From JBCFBK01 sp039679975 (lineage in GTDB: Bacteria > Bacteroidota > Bacteroidia > Bacteroidales > Prolixibacteraceae): DNA of 36,644 bases. This document shows, in pieces, positions 8,661 through 17,558 of this stretch. The position numbers and the translations under genes were made by a program. Position 1 is the first letter of the stretch, and every line of letters starts with the position of its first letter. Under the pieces are notes generated by a model. It was given only the letters and a program-made list of their open reading frames with translations. It was not told the DNA's origin and did not search any database. Location: contig JBDKTZ010000120.1 in the NCBI GenBank assembly GCA_039679975.1, positions 1-36,644 of the forward strand, in the 5' to 3' direction.

Positions 8661-10010
8661 ATGAAGAAAAGACTGAATCGCAGGAATTTTATTACGACTG
8701 CTTCCCTTGCAGGCCTGGGGATGGCAACAGGAGTGCCGGTTATTGGCAAAGGTATCGGTTCCGGTCAAAAGCCGGCTATTTTGGGAGGGACAAAGACTTT
8801 TAGCGGGAAATGGCCGAAATGGCCTGTTTTTGGTGAGGTTGAGAAGAATGAACTGCTGAATGTTTTGAATAGTGGCAATTGGTGCCGTTTGGGAAGTAAA
8901 ACGGCATCCCGGTTTGAAGAAGCATATCAGCAGATCACGGGAGCCAGACATACGTTGGGGGTATCGAGTGGGACGAGTGCCCTCTATACGATGCTGGGAG
9001 CCTTGAATATCGGGCCCGGCGATGAAGTTATTATTCCGCCCTATACTTTTATTGCCACCTACAATGTGGTTGTTTTGAATTATGCTCTGCCCGTATTCGT
9101 GGATACCGATATAGCAAGTTTCCAGATCGATGCGGGCAAGATAGAAAGAGCGATCACTGCCGGAACGAAAGTGATTATGCCGGTCCACATTGGCGGTTCC
9201 CCGGCCGATCTGGATCAGATACTGGAGACAGCAGGCAAGCATCACATTCCGGTGATCGAAGATGCCTGCCAGGCGCATCTGGCGGAATGGAAGGGAAAAT
9301 GCGTCGGGAACTGGGGTCTGGGCGGTGCATTCAGTTTCCAGGCATCGAAGAACCTGAATTCAGGGGAGGGAGGTGCCATCATCAGTAATGATGAGGGATT
9401 CATCAGAAAATGTTACAGCTTTCACCACCAGGGACAAAGTGCAGATTCAGCCAGTCTGGAGCCGGGATCCGGAACCAGGGGTTCCAATCTCCGTATCACG
9501 GAATTCCAGGCAGGGATCCTCCTTGCGCAAATGACGCGTCTGGAAGAACAGGTTAAAAAGAGATCGGAGAATGCTGCATACCTTACAAAAATATTTAACG
9601 AAATTCCGGGCATAAAACCGGCGGAACTCTATAAAGGAGTTACCCGTAGTGCGTATCATCTTTATATGTTCCGGTATGACAAGGCGGCATTTTACGGGAT
9701 GGATCGTTCAAAATTCATTGATGCGTTGCATGCGGAAGGCGTTCCTTGTTCCGGGGGTTACAGCTCACTGCCCAACGATCCGTATGTGAGGAATCTTGCA
9801 ACAAATAAACATTATCTGAAAATTTACGGGGAAAAACGGATGAAAGAATGGCTTGAGCAGAATGCCTGTCCTCAAAATGACCGCCTGGCCGCAGAGGAGG
9901 CAGTTTGGTTTTATCAAACCATGCTTCTCGGCACAAGAACTGATATGGAACAGATCGCCGAAGCAGTCCGTAAGATCCAAAAATATTCAAGAGAGATTTC
10001 AAAAAGTTAA
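8661..10010 (+). CDS. DegT/DnrJ/EryC1/StrS-family PLP aminotransferase with Tat-like signal
   Basis: 449 residues. The N-terminus MKKRLNRRNFITTASLAG is a twin-arginine-type signal followed by a weakly hydrophobic stretch to about residue 30. The rest is a full-length fold-type I sugar aminotransferase: KPAILGGTKTF near 35-45, substrate loop GDEVIIPPYTFIATYN, Asp in VIEDACQAHLAEWKGK (PLP-ring contact), and the Schiff-base lysine Lys230 in SFQASKNLNSGEGG. The opening GGTK motif resembles the AHBA-synthase / inosose aminotransferase branch. Members transfer an amino group between glutamate or glutamine and a keto-sugar, usually in the cytosol. An export signal on this family is odd. The stop overlaps the AraC stop on the opposite strand at TTAA (10007-10010). 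Confidence 0.9.
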   Translation: MKKRLNRRNFITTASLAGLGMATGVPVIGKGIGSGQKPAILGGTKTFSGKWPKWPVFGEVEKNELLNVLNSGNWCRLGSKTASRFEEAYQQITGARHTLGVSSGTSALYTMLGALNIGPGDEVIIPPYTFIATYNVVVLNYALPVFVDTDIASFQIDAGKIERAITAGTKVIMPVHIGGSPADLDQILETAGKHHIPVIEDACQAHLAEWKGKCVGNWGLGGAFSFQASKNLNSGEGGAIISNDEGFIRKCYSFHHQGQSADSASLEPGSGTRGSNLRITEFQAGILLAQMTRLEEQVKKRSENAAYLTKIFNEIPGIKPAELYKGVTRSAYHLYMFRYDKAAFYGMDRSKFIDALHAEGVPCSGGYSSLPNDPYVRNLATNKHYLKIYGEKRMKEWLEQNACPQNDRLAAEEAVWFYQTMLLGTRTDMEQIAEAVRKIQKYSREISKS

Positions 10011-10888
10011 TTCGTGATATACTGATTCCTGAATTCTTTCGGTGTCAGATTGGTCAACGCTCTGAATTTCCGGTTAAAATTGGAAAGATTATCAAAGCCC
10101 GACGCATAACAAATATCCGAAATATTCTGTTCCGCTTTTTCAATCAGAAGTTTCTTCGCGTGGCATATCCGCAGTTCAGCAAGAAAGGCCATGAATGTTT
10201 TTTTTGTACTTTTCTTAAAGTATTTACAGAACGCATAGGTCGTCATATTAGCTATTGCTGCTACGTCCTTGATCCGGATCCTGTTGTGGAAGTTGATCAT
10301 CACATATTCGTGCACTTTCCGAAGGCGTTCGATCGAATGATCGCTGTAGTTCAACAATGGCAATTCGGAAATAAATTCCTCAGTGAGCAGGGATGATATT
10401 TCAGCTTTTGTCAGTTCATGAAGGATATCAAGCATGAATATCACTTTTGCAGGCCCATCACACGAAATGACTTGCTCCATCCTGTGTTGGATACGCTCTC
10501 TGTCCGGATTCAGAAAACGGATACCGCCTTTTGCTTTATTTAGCAGGTTTTTAACGAGAGCCATTTCGGGTAAAGAGAAAAAATCCTTACCCAGAAAATC
10601 TTTTGAAAACATGAAAAGAAAGGCCGAGGCTTTCAGATCTTCCCGCTCGAAATATTCCGGATCATTTTTCCAGTAGTGGGGTATATTCGGTCCCAAAAGG
10701 ACCAGATCCTCTTCCTGAAAATTCTCCACACTGTCGCCGACAAAACGTTTGCCCTTGCTTTGGATCACGTATTTCAGCTCATACTCAGGATGAAAATGGA
10801 ACTCATGGTCAAAACGGGGAAGCTCCAGCTTTTTGGCAATAAAGGATTGTCCCTGGTTAATAATGATTTTCTGGAATTGGGGCTTCAT
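10007..10888 (-). CDS. AraC-family transcriptional regulator with cupin sensor domain
   Basis: I prefer the ATG at 10888 (MKPQFQKIIINQGQ), which gives 293 residues and the usual start of this group; an upstream in-frame ATG at 10957 would add 23 residues of unlikely leader. An N-terminal cupin-like sugar-sensing domain (FDHEFHFHPEYELKYVI, then GPNIPHYWKND) is followed by two C-terminal HTH motifs (about 195-290, IRIKDVAAIANMTTYAFCKYF and ISDICYASGFDNLSNFNRKF). It sits between two DegT aminotransferase genes and is the only classical DNA-binding regulator in the catabolic block, so it probably controls that block in response to a sugar. The target sites are not known. Confidence 0.9.
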   Translation of the reverse strand: MKPQFQKIIINQGQSFIAKKLELPRFDHEFHFHPEYELKYVIQSKGKRFVGDSVENFQEEDLVLLGPNIPHYWKNDPEYFEREDLKASAFLFMFSKDFLGKDFFSLPEMALVKNLLNKAKGGIRFLNPDRERIQHRMEQVISCDGPAKVIFMLDILHELTKAEISSLLTEEFISELPLLNYSDHSIERLRKVHEYVMINFHNRIRIKDVAAIANMTTYAFCKYFKKSTKKTFMAFLAELRICHAKKLLIEKAEQNISDICYASGFDNLSNFNRKFRALTNLTPKEFRNQYITN

Positions 10889-11185
10889 AATATCTTTTTG
10901 TATTTTAAAATATAATTTATTCGAAATATTGGGCAAGATAGTATTAATATCAGACAATTCATAACAGCATTGCTCACCTTGCGTTCTGTACTTTTGAATT
11001 GTTGAATGAAAGCCTCAAGCCCATATTCGAGAGGTGCCTGTGGGAGATGCAGGAGCCCGATACTACAATGAGATCGATTACTTTGCCCAATGCATAAAAT
11101 AAGGGATACAGCCGGTAGCGTGCACTCCCGTTTCCTCTCTTTAAACAATTCAGTTATGTTATAACCATCTTGATCAATCAATCCA

Positions 11186-12406
11186 ATGAAACAGAATTCA
11201 GCAATTAACGGAGAGGCAAAAACATTTGAAAAAGATTTCAAATGGCCCGTTTACGACGAAACTGATGTCCAAGCAGTTGAAGAAGTAGTTCGAAGCGGAA
11301 ACTGGGGAAGTCCGAATTGTGACGGTATCGTTGAGTCGTTTGAAAAAGAATTTGCCGCTTTTTGCGGAACGAAGTATGCCTTAACCTGTGTGAATGGTTC
11401 AGTGGCGTTGCGCCTTGCATTAATCGCCTGCGGTGTGCGGCCGGGAGATGAGGTGATCATTCCGCCGTATACTTTTATTGCCACTTCCTCAATCGTGCTG
11501 GAAGCCAATTGTGTTCCGGTGTTTGTTGATATCGATCCGGATACCTATAACCTTGATCCGGTTGAAGTTGAAAAAGCCATTACCAAAAGAACAAAAGCAA
11601 TCATCCCGGTCCATTTTGCAGGTCAGGCCTGCGACATGGATGCGATCATGGCAATTGGCCGGAAGTATCATCTCCGGGTTATCGAAGATGCCTGTCACGG
11701 ACATGGTGCGGAATATAAAGGGAAAAAGCTTGGTAGTATCGGCGATGCCGGGTGTTTCAGTTTCCAGTCATCCAAAAATCTGACCAGTGGTGAGGGCGGT
11801 ATGATCATTACCAATAATGAGGAGCTGTACGATCTGATGAACTCATTACGCAATGTAGGTCGTGTTAAAGGAGGGCAGTGGTATGAACATCACAATCTTG
11901 GGTGTAATTACCGGATTACACCAATGCAGGCAGCCTTACTTTCCTGTCAGTTAAAGAGACTTCAGTCGCAAACTTTACTGCGGCACGAAAACGGATCTTA
12001 TCTGAATTCCTTACTTGAAAAAATAGACGGAATCCGTCCTTTGACAAGAGGCCTTGGAGAAACCCTGCATAGTTACCACATCTACATTTTTAAATACGAC
12101 AGATCAAAATTCAATAATCTTTCGAAAGTTGAATTTACGAAAATGCTTTCGGAGGAAGGAGTTCCCTGTTTTATGGGATATCCGCAACCTTTATACAAGC
12201 AACCACTTTTCCAACAAAAGAATTTCATGTGTTATGCAATTCCTCGCGAAGTTGATTATACCAGGGTTTGCTGTCCCGTTGCGGAGAAAGCCTGTTACGA
12301 GGAAGCTGTATGGATCTTCCAGAACACCCTGTTGGGAACCAAAGAAGACATGCGTAAAATTGCCGGCGCAATTATTAAAATCCGGCAAGCGGTAAGAACG
12401 AGCTGA
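11186..12406 (+). CDS. DegT/DnrJ/EryC1/StrS-family PLP aminotransferase (cytosolic)
   Basis: 406 residues without a signal peptide. It is clearly related to the aminotransferase at 8661: same GDEVIIPPYTFIATSS loop, VIEDACHGHGAEYKGKKLG, and Schiff-base Lys197 in SFQSSKNLTSGEGG. The N-terminus (KTFEKDFKWPVYDETDVQAV) aligns with the mature part of the other copy. A keto-sugar or inosose aminotransferase is the likely activity, with direction and substrate unknown. The pair probably arose by duplication, one copy having a Tat signal and the other not, suggesting one periplasmic and one cytosolic enzyme. The 228-bp upstream region includes TACTTTTG at 10989-10996, a possible -7 box with a long leader. 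Confidence 0.92.
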   Translation: MKQNSAINGEAKTFEKDFKWPVYDETDVQAVEEVVRSGNWGSPNCDGIVESFEKEFAAFCGTKYALTCVNGSVALRLALIACGVRPGDEVIIPPYTFIATSSIVLEANCVPVFVDIDPDTYNLDPVEVEKAITKRTKAIIPVHFAGQACDMDAIMAIGRKYHLRVIEDACHGHGAEYKGKKLGSIGDAGCFSFQSSKNLTSGEGGMIITNNEELYDLMNSLRNVGRVKGGQWYEHHNLGCNYRITPMQAALLSCQLKRLQSQTLLRHENGSYLNSLLEKIDGIRPLTRGLGETLHSYHIYIFKYDRSKFNNLSKVEFTKMLSEEGVPCFMGYPQPLYKQPLFQQKNFMCYAIPREVDYTRVCCPVAEKACYEEAVWIFQNTLLGTKEDMRKIAGAIIKIRQAVRTS

Positions 12407-12570
12407 TCCTTTTAATTAAGCAAGAGCAAAGGCCAGACGGAGTTTGGGGCTTTGCCGGGCGGGAATGTTTTGAGTGAGTGTAATACCAAGGTTGCTTAAG
12501 TATTACTGAACATGAGAAACATCTGACAAAGAAGAGAAACGACTATTGAAAATAAAGATTTACGGATAAA
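12407..12570. other. Intergenic stretch with nested inverted repeats after the second aminotransferase gene
   Basis: First part of a 540-bp gene-free gap. GCAAAGGCC (12426-12434) and GGGCTTTGC (12447-12455) form a stem with one mismatch just after the aminotransferase stop; it lacks a T tract, so termination is uncertain. TTAAGCAA (12416-12423) and TTGCTTAA (12492-12499) form an outer inverted pair. No ORF or promoter consensus is apparent. Confidence 0.4.
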
Positions 12571-12949
12571 ACAAGCCATGTAAACGACTGTTTACGATCG
12601 AGTTGATGTTTTTTTGCGAATCGAAATCCACGTAATGAATCGAGCTCGCGAGATTTGCGAAGCGAGTTCCATACCGTTGAGAGGCGTCTCAAAGTAATGA
12701 CGCGGGATACGCAAGTTGTGATTGGTGAATTAAAAACGTATGAAACGAGCCATGAACGCCGCGGTTTACGCCCAAGCCAATGTTTTTCGGCGAATTGGAG
12801 CACAGCGGAAATCCCCGAAGGGAATCGAGCTTGCGAGATCCGCGAAGCGAATTGAACGAAGTGAAATCCATGTAATGAATTCCATACCGTTATAAGTGCG
12901 TTCCGAAGAGGTGATGACAATACGCAAATTGTAAAAATATAAATGTATG
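12571..12949. repeat. Two imperfect tandem copies of a 170-205-bp repeat directly upstream of the MFS-ceramidase gene
   Basis: Copy A is about 12571-12742, copy B about 12745-12949. Shared blocks in the same order are AC(A/G)AGCCATG, GTTTACG, ATGTTTTT, GCGAAT, ATCC, AATCGAGCT, GCGAGAT, GCGAAGCGA, TTCCATACCGTT, TACGCAA and GTATG. Copy B is longer through an insert containing ATTGAACGAAGTGAAATCC. Copy B ends on the start codon of the following gene. Read on the minus strand, the unit is a chain of tiny hairpins with TTCG loops (CCCTTCGGGG, CGCTTCGCG). I recall similar modules between genes in other Bacteroidota, so this may be a dispersed REP-like element. The short frames through it are not credible genes. 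Confidence 0.7.
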
Positions 12950-15900
12950 AATACATTAAAAAAACTTCACAGAAGTATTTCCGGCCCGATTGTCATTGTC
13001 GGTATACTGTTTTTTGTATTTGGCTTTATTACCTGGCTTAGCGCCGTATTGATACCCTATCTGAAGATCGCCTGCGAGTTGAATAATTTTGAGTCGTACC
13101 TGGTGGCTTTTTCCTTTTATATCGCCTATCTTTTTATGTCGATACCTGCCGGATGGTTCCTGGAATACAGCGGCTATAAAAGAGGCATGGTAGCCGGTCT
13201 GATCATCATGGCCGCAGGATCGCTGATCTTTGTGCCGGCAGCTCTGACCCGGACTTATGGATTCTTCCTTGCCGGCTTATTTATCCAGGGTGCAGGCATG
13301 GCTTTATTACAGACTGCTTCCAATCCTTACGTAACGATCATTGGCCCGATAGAAAGCGCAGCCAGACGGATCAGTATCATGGGAATATGCAATGGAGTTG
13401 CAGGAGTTCTGGCTCCTGCGATCCTTGGTTTTATCGCATTAAACGGCGTTGACGGGATCACGCAGAAGATCAGCACCATGAGTGCTGAGCAAAAGAGTCT
13501 GGAGCTGGATGCCCTTGCCTCAAGGGTGGTCGTCCCCTATGTGCTGATCATGATTTCCCTGTTATTGCTTGCAGTTTTTTTGCATTATTCAAATCTTCCC
13601 GACATTGATGGGGAGGAAGAAAACACAGATTGTGGGGAGAGGATCCCTGAAAAAAAGAAGACAGTTTTTCAGTTCCCTCACCTTTTATTAGGTGTCATTG
13701 CAATTTTTTTGTACACGGGGGTGGAGGTCATTGCAGGAAATACCATCATCGGTTACGGGGTTTTTCTGGATATTCCGATGGCAACGGCAAGATTTTTTTC
13801 CTCATTCACCCTGTTCGCCATGCTTTTGGGATACACAATCGGGATTATTACGATACCCAAATACCTGAAACAGAAAAATGCCCTGATCCTGTCAGCAATT
13901 TTTGGATTGATCTTTATTCTGATGGCATTACTAACCCGGGGATTTACTTCGGTCATGTTCATCGCATTGCTGGGGCTGGCAAACTCGCTGATGTGGCCTT
14001 CGATATGGCCATTGGCAATCGCCGGACTGGGCCGTTTTACGAAGATCGGTTCTTCCATGATGGTCATGGCCATTTCGGGAGCTGCAATTATTCCGCTGTT
14101 ATACGGACGTCTTACAGATATCAGCACTCCCAAAACAGCTTACCGGATCGTCATCCCCATTTATCTTTTTATCTTGTTTTATGCCGTCAGGGGACATCGG
14201 ATAAGGAGGAAAAGGAAAAAATGTATAAGAAATATAAAGAATCTATTGCTGTTGCTTATCTTATTGCCATGTAATAGTTTTTCGCAAAATACCTATCAGA
14301 TAGGAACCTCACAGGAAAGTATAGAACCCGGTGATTCGTCTGTTTCGCTGTCACTGGGAGGTTATGCCGCTCCATGGGAGGGTCGTTTTAGTCTTCAGTG
14401 GAAGAATAAAGGTCTGTTGTCTGATGTCACAGCAATAGCAGGAGTTTCCGGTAAACTTTATTTTGTAAGCGCCGGTCATTTGTTCCGGGTGGAGGCGGCA
14501 GGACCTGTTTTAACATGGGAAAAAGCAGGAGAAGCAAACAATATCCGGCTTATAGCAGGTTCAGACAATAAACTTTTTGCTGTAACTGAGGAGAGGGAAT
14601 TGTTTGAGTCTGATTTGGAAAGAAAAAAAATCCGGTGGAACAAAATTGGAGTTGTCAATCATCCGGTAAAAGCGTTGGCCGCTTCGGAGAATAAACTTTA
14701 TGCTGCCGGTGAAGACGGATCGGTGTGGGTAGCTGACGTTCTAAAAGGAAATCCGGAGTGGAGAAAAATTGAATCCTTAAAATTGAAGAATATGATCAGT
14801 CTGGCTGTCGGTAACAAAAAGTTGATTGCCATGACAGAAGAAAATATTCTTTATCAAAGCGATGTCTCTTCGGGCGCTTACAACTGGATCAAGGCAGCTT
14901 ACAAAAATGGGATCACGATCAAAGAAGATATCCGGCACATAATCCTGGTTGGGAATACAATTTACGGGGTAAGTGCTGAAAATGTACTGTACAAGGGAGA
15001 ACACCGGAGTGAAGGGAACCTGTCTGCCCGTGCGATTGCTGTAAAAGATAAAAATAATACCATCGTTGTTGTCAGCGTGGATGTTGTTGGGCTAAATGAT
15101 CAGTTTGTCGGATCAATAAAAAGTGAAATATCAAAAACAAAAGGTATCCCTCCTGCTGCCGTATTTGTTAATATATCTCATACCCATTTTGCACCGGTAA
15201 CCCAGGATTGGGCAACGTGGCAGGAACATAACCATCGGCCTGACAGCATTTATCTCTATTCAACCGTCCGTAAAGGCATTCTTCATGCGGTGGATAAAGC
15301 GATCAGCAAGATGTATCCGGCAGAATTGTTTTTTGGCAGAGGTGAAACGGATATTGGTTATAACAGGAGTTTGAAAGATCATCAGGAATTATACGATCAT
15401 GACGTGGATGTCATTAAAATTGACTATACGAATAACGATGCCGAAAACTATTTGTTTATAGCTGCCTGTCATCCGGTTTTCAGTACTGCCGGAAAATTTC
15501 ATTATACCCTGTCTGCGAATTACCCGGGAGTAGCCAGAAAATTGATTGAGGAAAGGACAGGAGCGACGAACGCAGTGTTTCTGCAGGGGACAGCGGGGGA
15601 CATTAATCCAAGAGATAACGGAGAACAGATAACAGGAGAAAAGCTTGCCAATGAAGTGATCTCAGTTATAGGCAAACAGATGAACAGAATAACCGGACCA
15701 ATCACATTTTATCTGGATACGATCCATATACCCATTACTCCCATGACAAAAGAAGAGGTCATTGCATTCAGGGAACAAAACAGGAATAAACCAGGAGATA
15801 TGGTGGCAGAAAGGAATTTAAACTGGTGTGATCTGATGTTGGATCATTATGTGAAAAACAAAATGCCGTCGTCACTCCCGGTTTACGTTCAAACGCTTAA

Positions 15901-16162
15901 TATAGGAAATTGGAAACTGGTAGGTTTTTCAAGGGAAACAACCACCGAATATAGTTTAGGCGTCAAAAGTCTCTGGCCTGACAAGATGGTTTCCGTAGCA
16001 GGCTACACCAATGATGTATCGAGCTATTTACCTACGGGAAAGCATATCAAAAAGTCAAATTATGAAGGATTGGACTCTTTTTTTTGGTATGGAATACCCA
16101 ATGTGTTTCCTGCAACAGTTGATAGCACGATTATCTCTTTTATCAGGTACTATAAACATTAA
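12947..16162 (+). CDS. Fusion of FucP-type MFS sugar carrier with neutral-ceramidase-like hydrolase containing a beta-propeller insert
   Basis: 1071 residues in one uninterrupted frame. Residues 14-415 are a 12-helix MFS carrier of the FucP/GluP class (GFITWLSAVLIP, ALLQTASNPYVTIIGPIE, WPSIWPLAIAGLGRFTK). After a basic stretch (RIRRKRKKCIRNIK, about 418-431) comes a hydrophobic segment 433-441 ending PCNSFSQ that looks like a signal peptide or thirteenth helix. From about 450 the chain is neutral/alkaline ceramidase-like: IGTSQESIEPG, GGYAAPWEGR, then after an insert ARAIAV (694), SHTHFAP (744-750, zinc histidines), CHPVFS (His842) and QGTAGDINP (880-888). The insert (about 503-690) holds four to five 40-residue repeats like tectonin/TECPR blades. 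Topology is consistent with export of the hydrolase. Family enzymes are zinc amidases; the substrate here is unknown. A frameshift joining two genes is the main alternative. Confidence 0.85.
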   Translation: MNTLKKLHRSISGPIVIVGILFFVFGFITWLSAVLIPYLKIACELNNFESYLVAFSFYIAYLFMSIPAGWFLEYSGYKRGMVAGLIIMAAGSLIFVPAALTRTYGFFLAGLFIQGAGMALLQTASNPYVTIIGPIESAARRISIMGICNGVAGVLAPAILGFIALNGVDGITQKISTMSAEQKSLELDALASRVVVPYVLIMISLLLLAVFLHYSNLPDIDGEEENTDCGERIPEKKKTVFQFPHLLLGVIAIFLYTGVEVIAGNTIIGYGVFLDIPMATARFFSSFTLFAMLLGYTIGIITIPKYLKQKNALILSAIFGLIFILMALLTRGFTSVMFIALLGLANSLMWPSIWPLAIAGLGRFTKIGSSMMVMAISGAAIIPLLYGRLTDISTPKTAYRIVIPIYLFILFYAVRGHRIRRKRKKCIRNIKNLLLLLILLPCNSFSQNTYQIGTSQESIEPGDSSVSLSLGGYAAPWEGRFSLQWKNKGLLSDVTAIAGVSGKLYFVSAGHLFRVEAAGPVLTWEKAGEANNIRLIAGSDNKLFAVTEERELFESDLERKKIRWNKIGVVNHPVKALAASENKLYAAGEDGSVWVADVLKGNPEWRKIESLKLKNMISLAVGNKKLIAMTEENILYQSDVSSGAYNWIKAAYKNGITIKEDIRHIILVGNTIYGVSAENVLYKGEHRSEGNLSARAIAVKDKNNTIVVVSVDVVGLNDQFVGSIKSEISKTKGIPPAAVFVNISHTHFAPVTQDWATWQEHNHRPDSIYLYSTVRKGILHAVDKAISKMYPAELFFGRGETDIGYNRSLKDHQELYDHDVDVIKIDYTNNDAENYLFIAACHPVFSTAGKFHYTLSANYPGVARKLIEERTGATNAVFLQGTAGDINPRDNGEQITGEKLANEVISVIGKQMNRITGPITFYLDTIHIPITPMTKEEVIAFREQNRNKPGDMVAERNLNWCDLMLDHYVKNKMPSSLPVYVQTLNIGNWKLVGFSRETTTEYSLGVKSLWPDKMVSVAGYTNDVSSYLPTGKHIKKSNYEGLDSFFWYGIPNVFPATVDSTIISFIRYYKH

Positions 16163-16170
16163 AATTCTTT

Positions 16171-16196
16171 GGCACTGGTACACTCTGACCTGTGCC
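16171..16196 (+). terminator. Weak hairpin after the fusion gene
   Basis: GGCACTGGT (16171-16179) and ACCTGTGCC (16188-16196) pair with one mismatch around an eight-base loop, eight bases after the fusion-gene stop, followed by TTATTACT. It could partly end the upstream transcript; the next gene has its own promoter-like sequence. Confidence 0.4.
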
Positions 16197-16278
16197 TTAT
16201 TACTCCCATAATATACGCCCTGGAAGGTTTGCTTTTTGCATAGCCTGATGAGTAATATCTGCAAGTTTTACACAAACG

Positions 16279-16311
16279 ATTGCGTAAAATTAGATTTATT
16301 CATTATCTTTG
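16279..16311 (+). promoter_or_regulatory. Bacteroidetes-type housekeeping promoter for the hydrolase-nagAB operon
   Basis: TATCTTTG at 16304-16311 matches the -7 consensus TAnnTTTG exactly. ATTG at 16279-16282 matches three of four bases of the -33 TTTG box, with 21 bp between them, within the known range. Transcription would begin about 25 bp before the start codon at 16343. Confidence 0.55.
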
Positions 16312-16342
16312 CTGGTAGTGATTCCAGACAATACCTGAACGA

Positions 16343-17497
16343 ATGAAATTTTTTACCGCCCTTATAGCCGTTATTTTCGCAGAAGCCGGAGTTGTCACCG
16401 GACAACCTGTGAATACATTGCATGATAAAACGGCTCCCGCTTCTTTTTTGTCATTCTTCTCCCCTCCCGCTGAGTATAAAGAGCGGTATGGCGATTTTCG
16501 CTCTCCCCTGCAGTTTTATAACGGCGATTCGGTAAAAACGCCCGTTGACTGGGGGCAAAGGCGCAATGAGATCCATAACCGCTGGCATGAACAAATGAGT
16601 CCCTGGCCTTCACTGATCGTCAAACAACAGGTTGAGTACCTGGATTCGGTGAAACGGGAAAATTTCATGCAATATCACGTCCGTTTCTACTGGCTGCCGG
16701 ACGAGAAAACGGACGGTTATCTGCTCATCCCCGAAAAGAAAGGCTCCAAACCTGCAGTGATTACGGTTTTTTATGAGCCGGAAACGGCCATTGGAGAAGG
16801 GGGAAAGCCTTACCGTGATTTTGCTTATCAGCTTGCAAAACGGGGTTTTATTACCTTATCACTCGGTACACGCGAATCCTCACAAAGGCAGGAATATGCG
16901 CTCTTCTATCCTTCTGTTAAAAACTCGTCGGTTCAGCCATTGTCACTCCTGGCATACGCGGCAGCCAACGCCTGGCAGGTGCTGGCACGCAGGGAAGGTG
17001 TCGATTCAACCCGTATCGGAATTATGGGGCATTCCTTTGGCGGTAAATGGGCCATGTTTGCCTCGTGCCTGTATGAAAAATTTGCCTGTGCCGTCTGGTC
17101 TGATCCGGGGATTGTGTTTGACGAATCGCGGGAGGCTGTCAACTACTGGGAACCCTGGTATCTGGGTTATCACCCGAAACCGTGGCGCCCGCGCGGGCGA
17201 ATTACCCCTGATAATCCTGCACGGGGGCTTTATTCCAAATTAAGACGGGAAGGGTACGACCTCACCGAACTGCATGCGTTGATGGCTCCGCGGCCTTTCC
17301 TGGTTTCGGGCGGATCAGAAGATCCTCCCGGGCGATGGATTGCCCTGAATCATACCGTCAGGGTCAATCGTTTGCTCGGGCATGAAAACCGGGTTGCCAT
17401 GACCAACCGCAAAGACCATTCACCCAATGAAGAGTCGAACGAACAGATTTATCAGTTTTTCACCCATTTTTTAGATCCGGGGCGACAAACAGAATAA
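16343..17497 (+). CDS. Secreted alpha/beta hydrolase, esterase-like
   Basis: 384 residues with a signal peptide (about 1-20, ALIAVIFAEAGVVTGQ). The serine-hydrolase nucleophile is Ser231 in GHSFGGKW; likely acid Asp327 (or Glu326) follows APRPFLVSGG, and His359 lies in RKDHSPNEE, giving a complete triad in the expected order. Overall shape resembles acetylxylan-esterase or dienelactone-hydrolase-like proteins found in sugar-degrading loci, and the GKW after the nucleophile recalls CE15 glucuronoyl esterases (GCSRxGK), though the nucleophile motif differs. A periplasmic or surface de-esterification role on the imported sugar is reasonable. It starts the run of plus-strand genes to nagB, with its own promoter-like site at 16279-16311. 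Confidence 0.85.
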   Translation: MKFFTALIAVIFAEAGVVTGQPVNTLHDKTAPASFLSFFSPPAEYKERYGDFRSPLQFYNGDSVKTPVDWGQRRNEIHNRWHEQMSPWPSLIVKQQVEYLDSVKRENFMQYHVRFYWLPDEKTDGYLLIPEKKGSKPAVITVFYEPETAIGEGGKPYRDFAYQLAKRGFITLSLGTRESSQRQEYALFYPSVKNSSVQPLSLLAYAAANAWQVLARREGVDSTRIGIMGHSFGGKWAMFASCLYEKFACAVWSDPGIVFDESREAVNYWEPWYLGYHPKPWRPRGRITPDNPARGLYSKLRREGYDLTELHALMAPRPFLVSGGSEDPPGRWIALNHTVRVNRLLGHENRVAMTNRKDHSPNEESNEQIYQFFTHFLDPGRQTE

Positions 17498-17558
17498 CAA
17501 GGAATAAAAGCGTTAAATTTCAGTGAAAAATGAACAACAACTTAAACGAACAACCAAT

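Noticed and set aside
10885..11241. Minus-strand frame of 118 codons upstream of the AraC gene
   Set aside because: It overlaps both the AraC start and the second aminotransferase start, with no domain or plausible composition.
12543..12956. Minus-strand frame of 137 codons and short plus-strand frames through the tandem repeat
   Set aside because: They are made from repeat modules (such as SLRGSRKLDSLRGF patterns) and have no family resemblance or ribosome-binding context.
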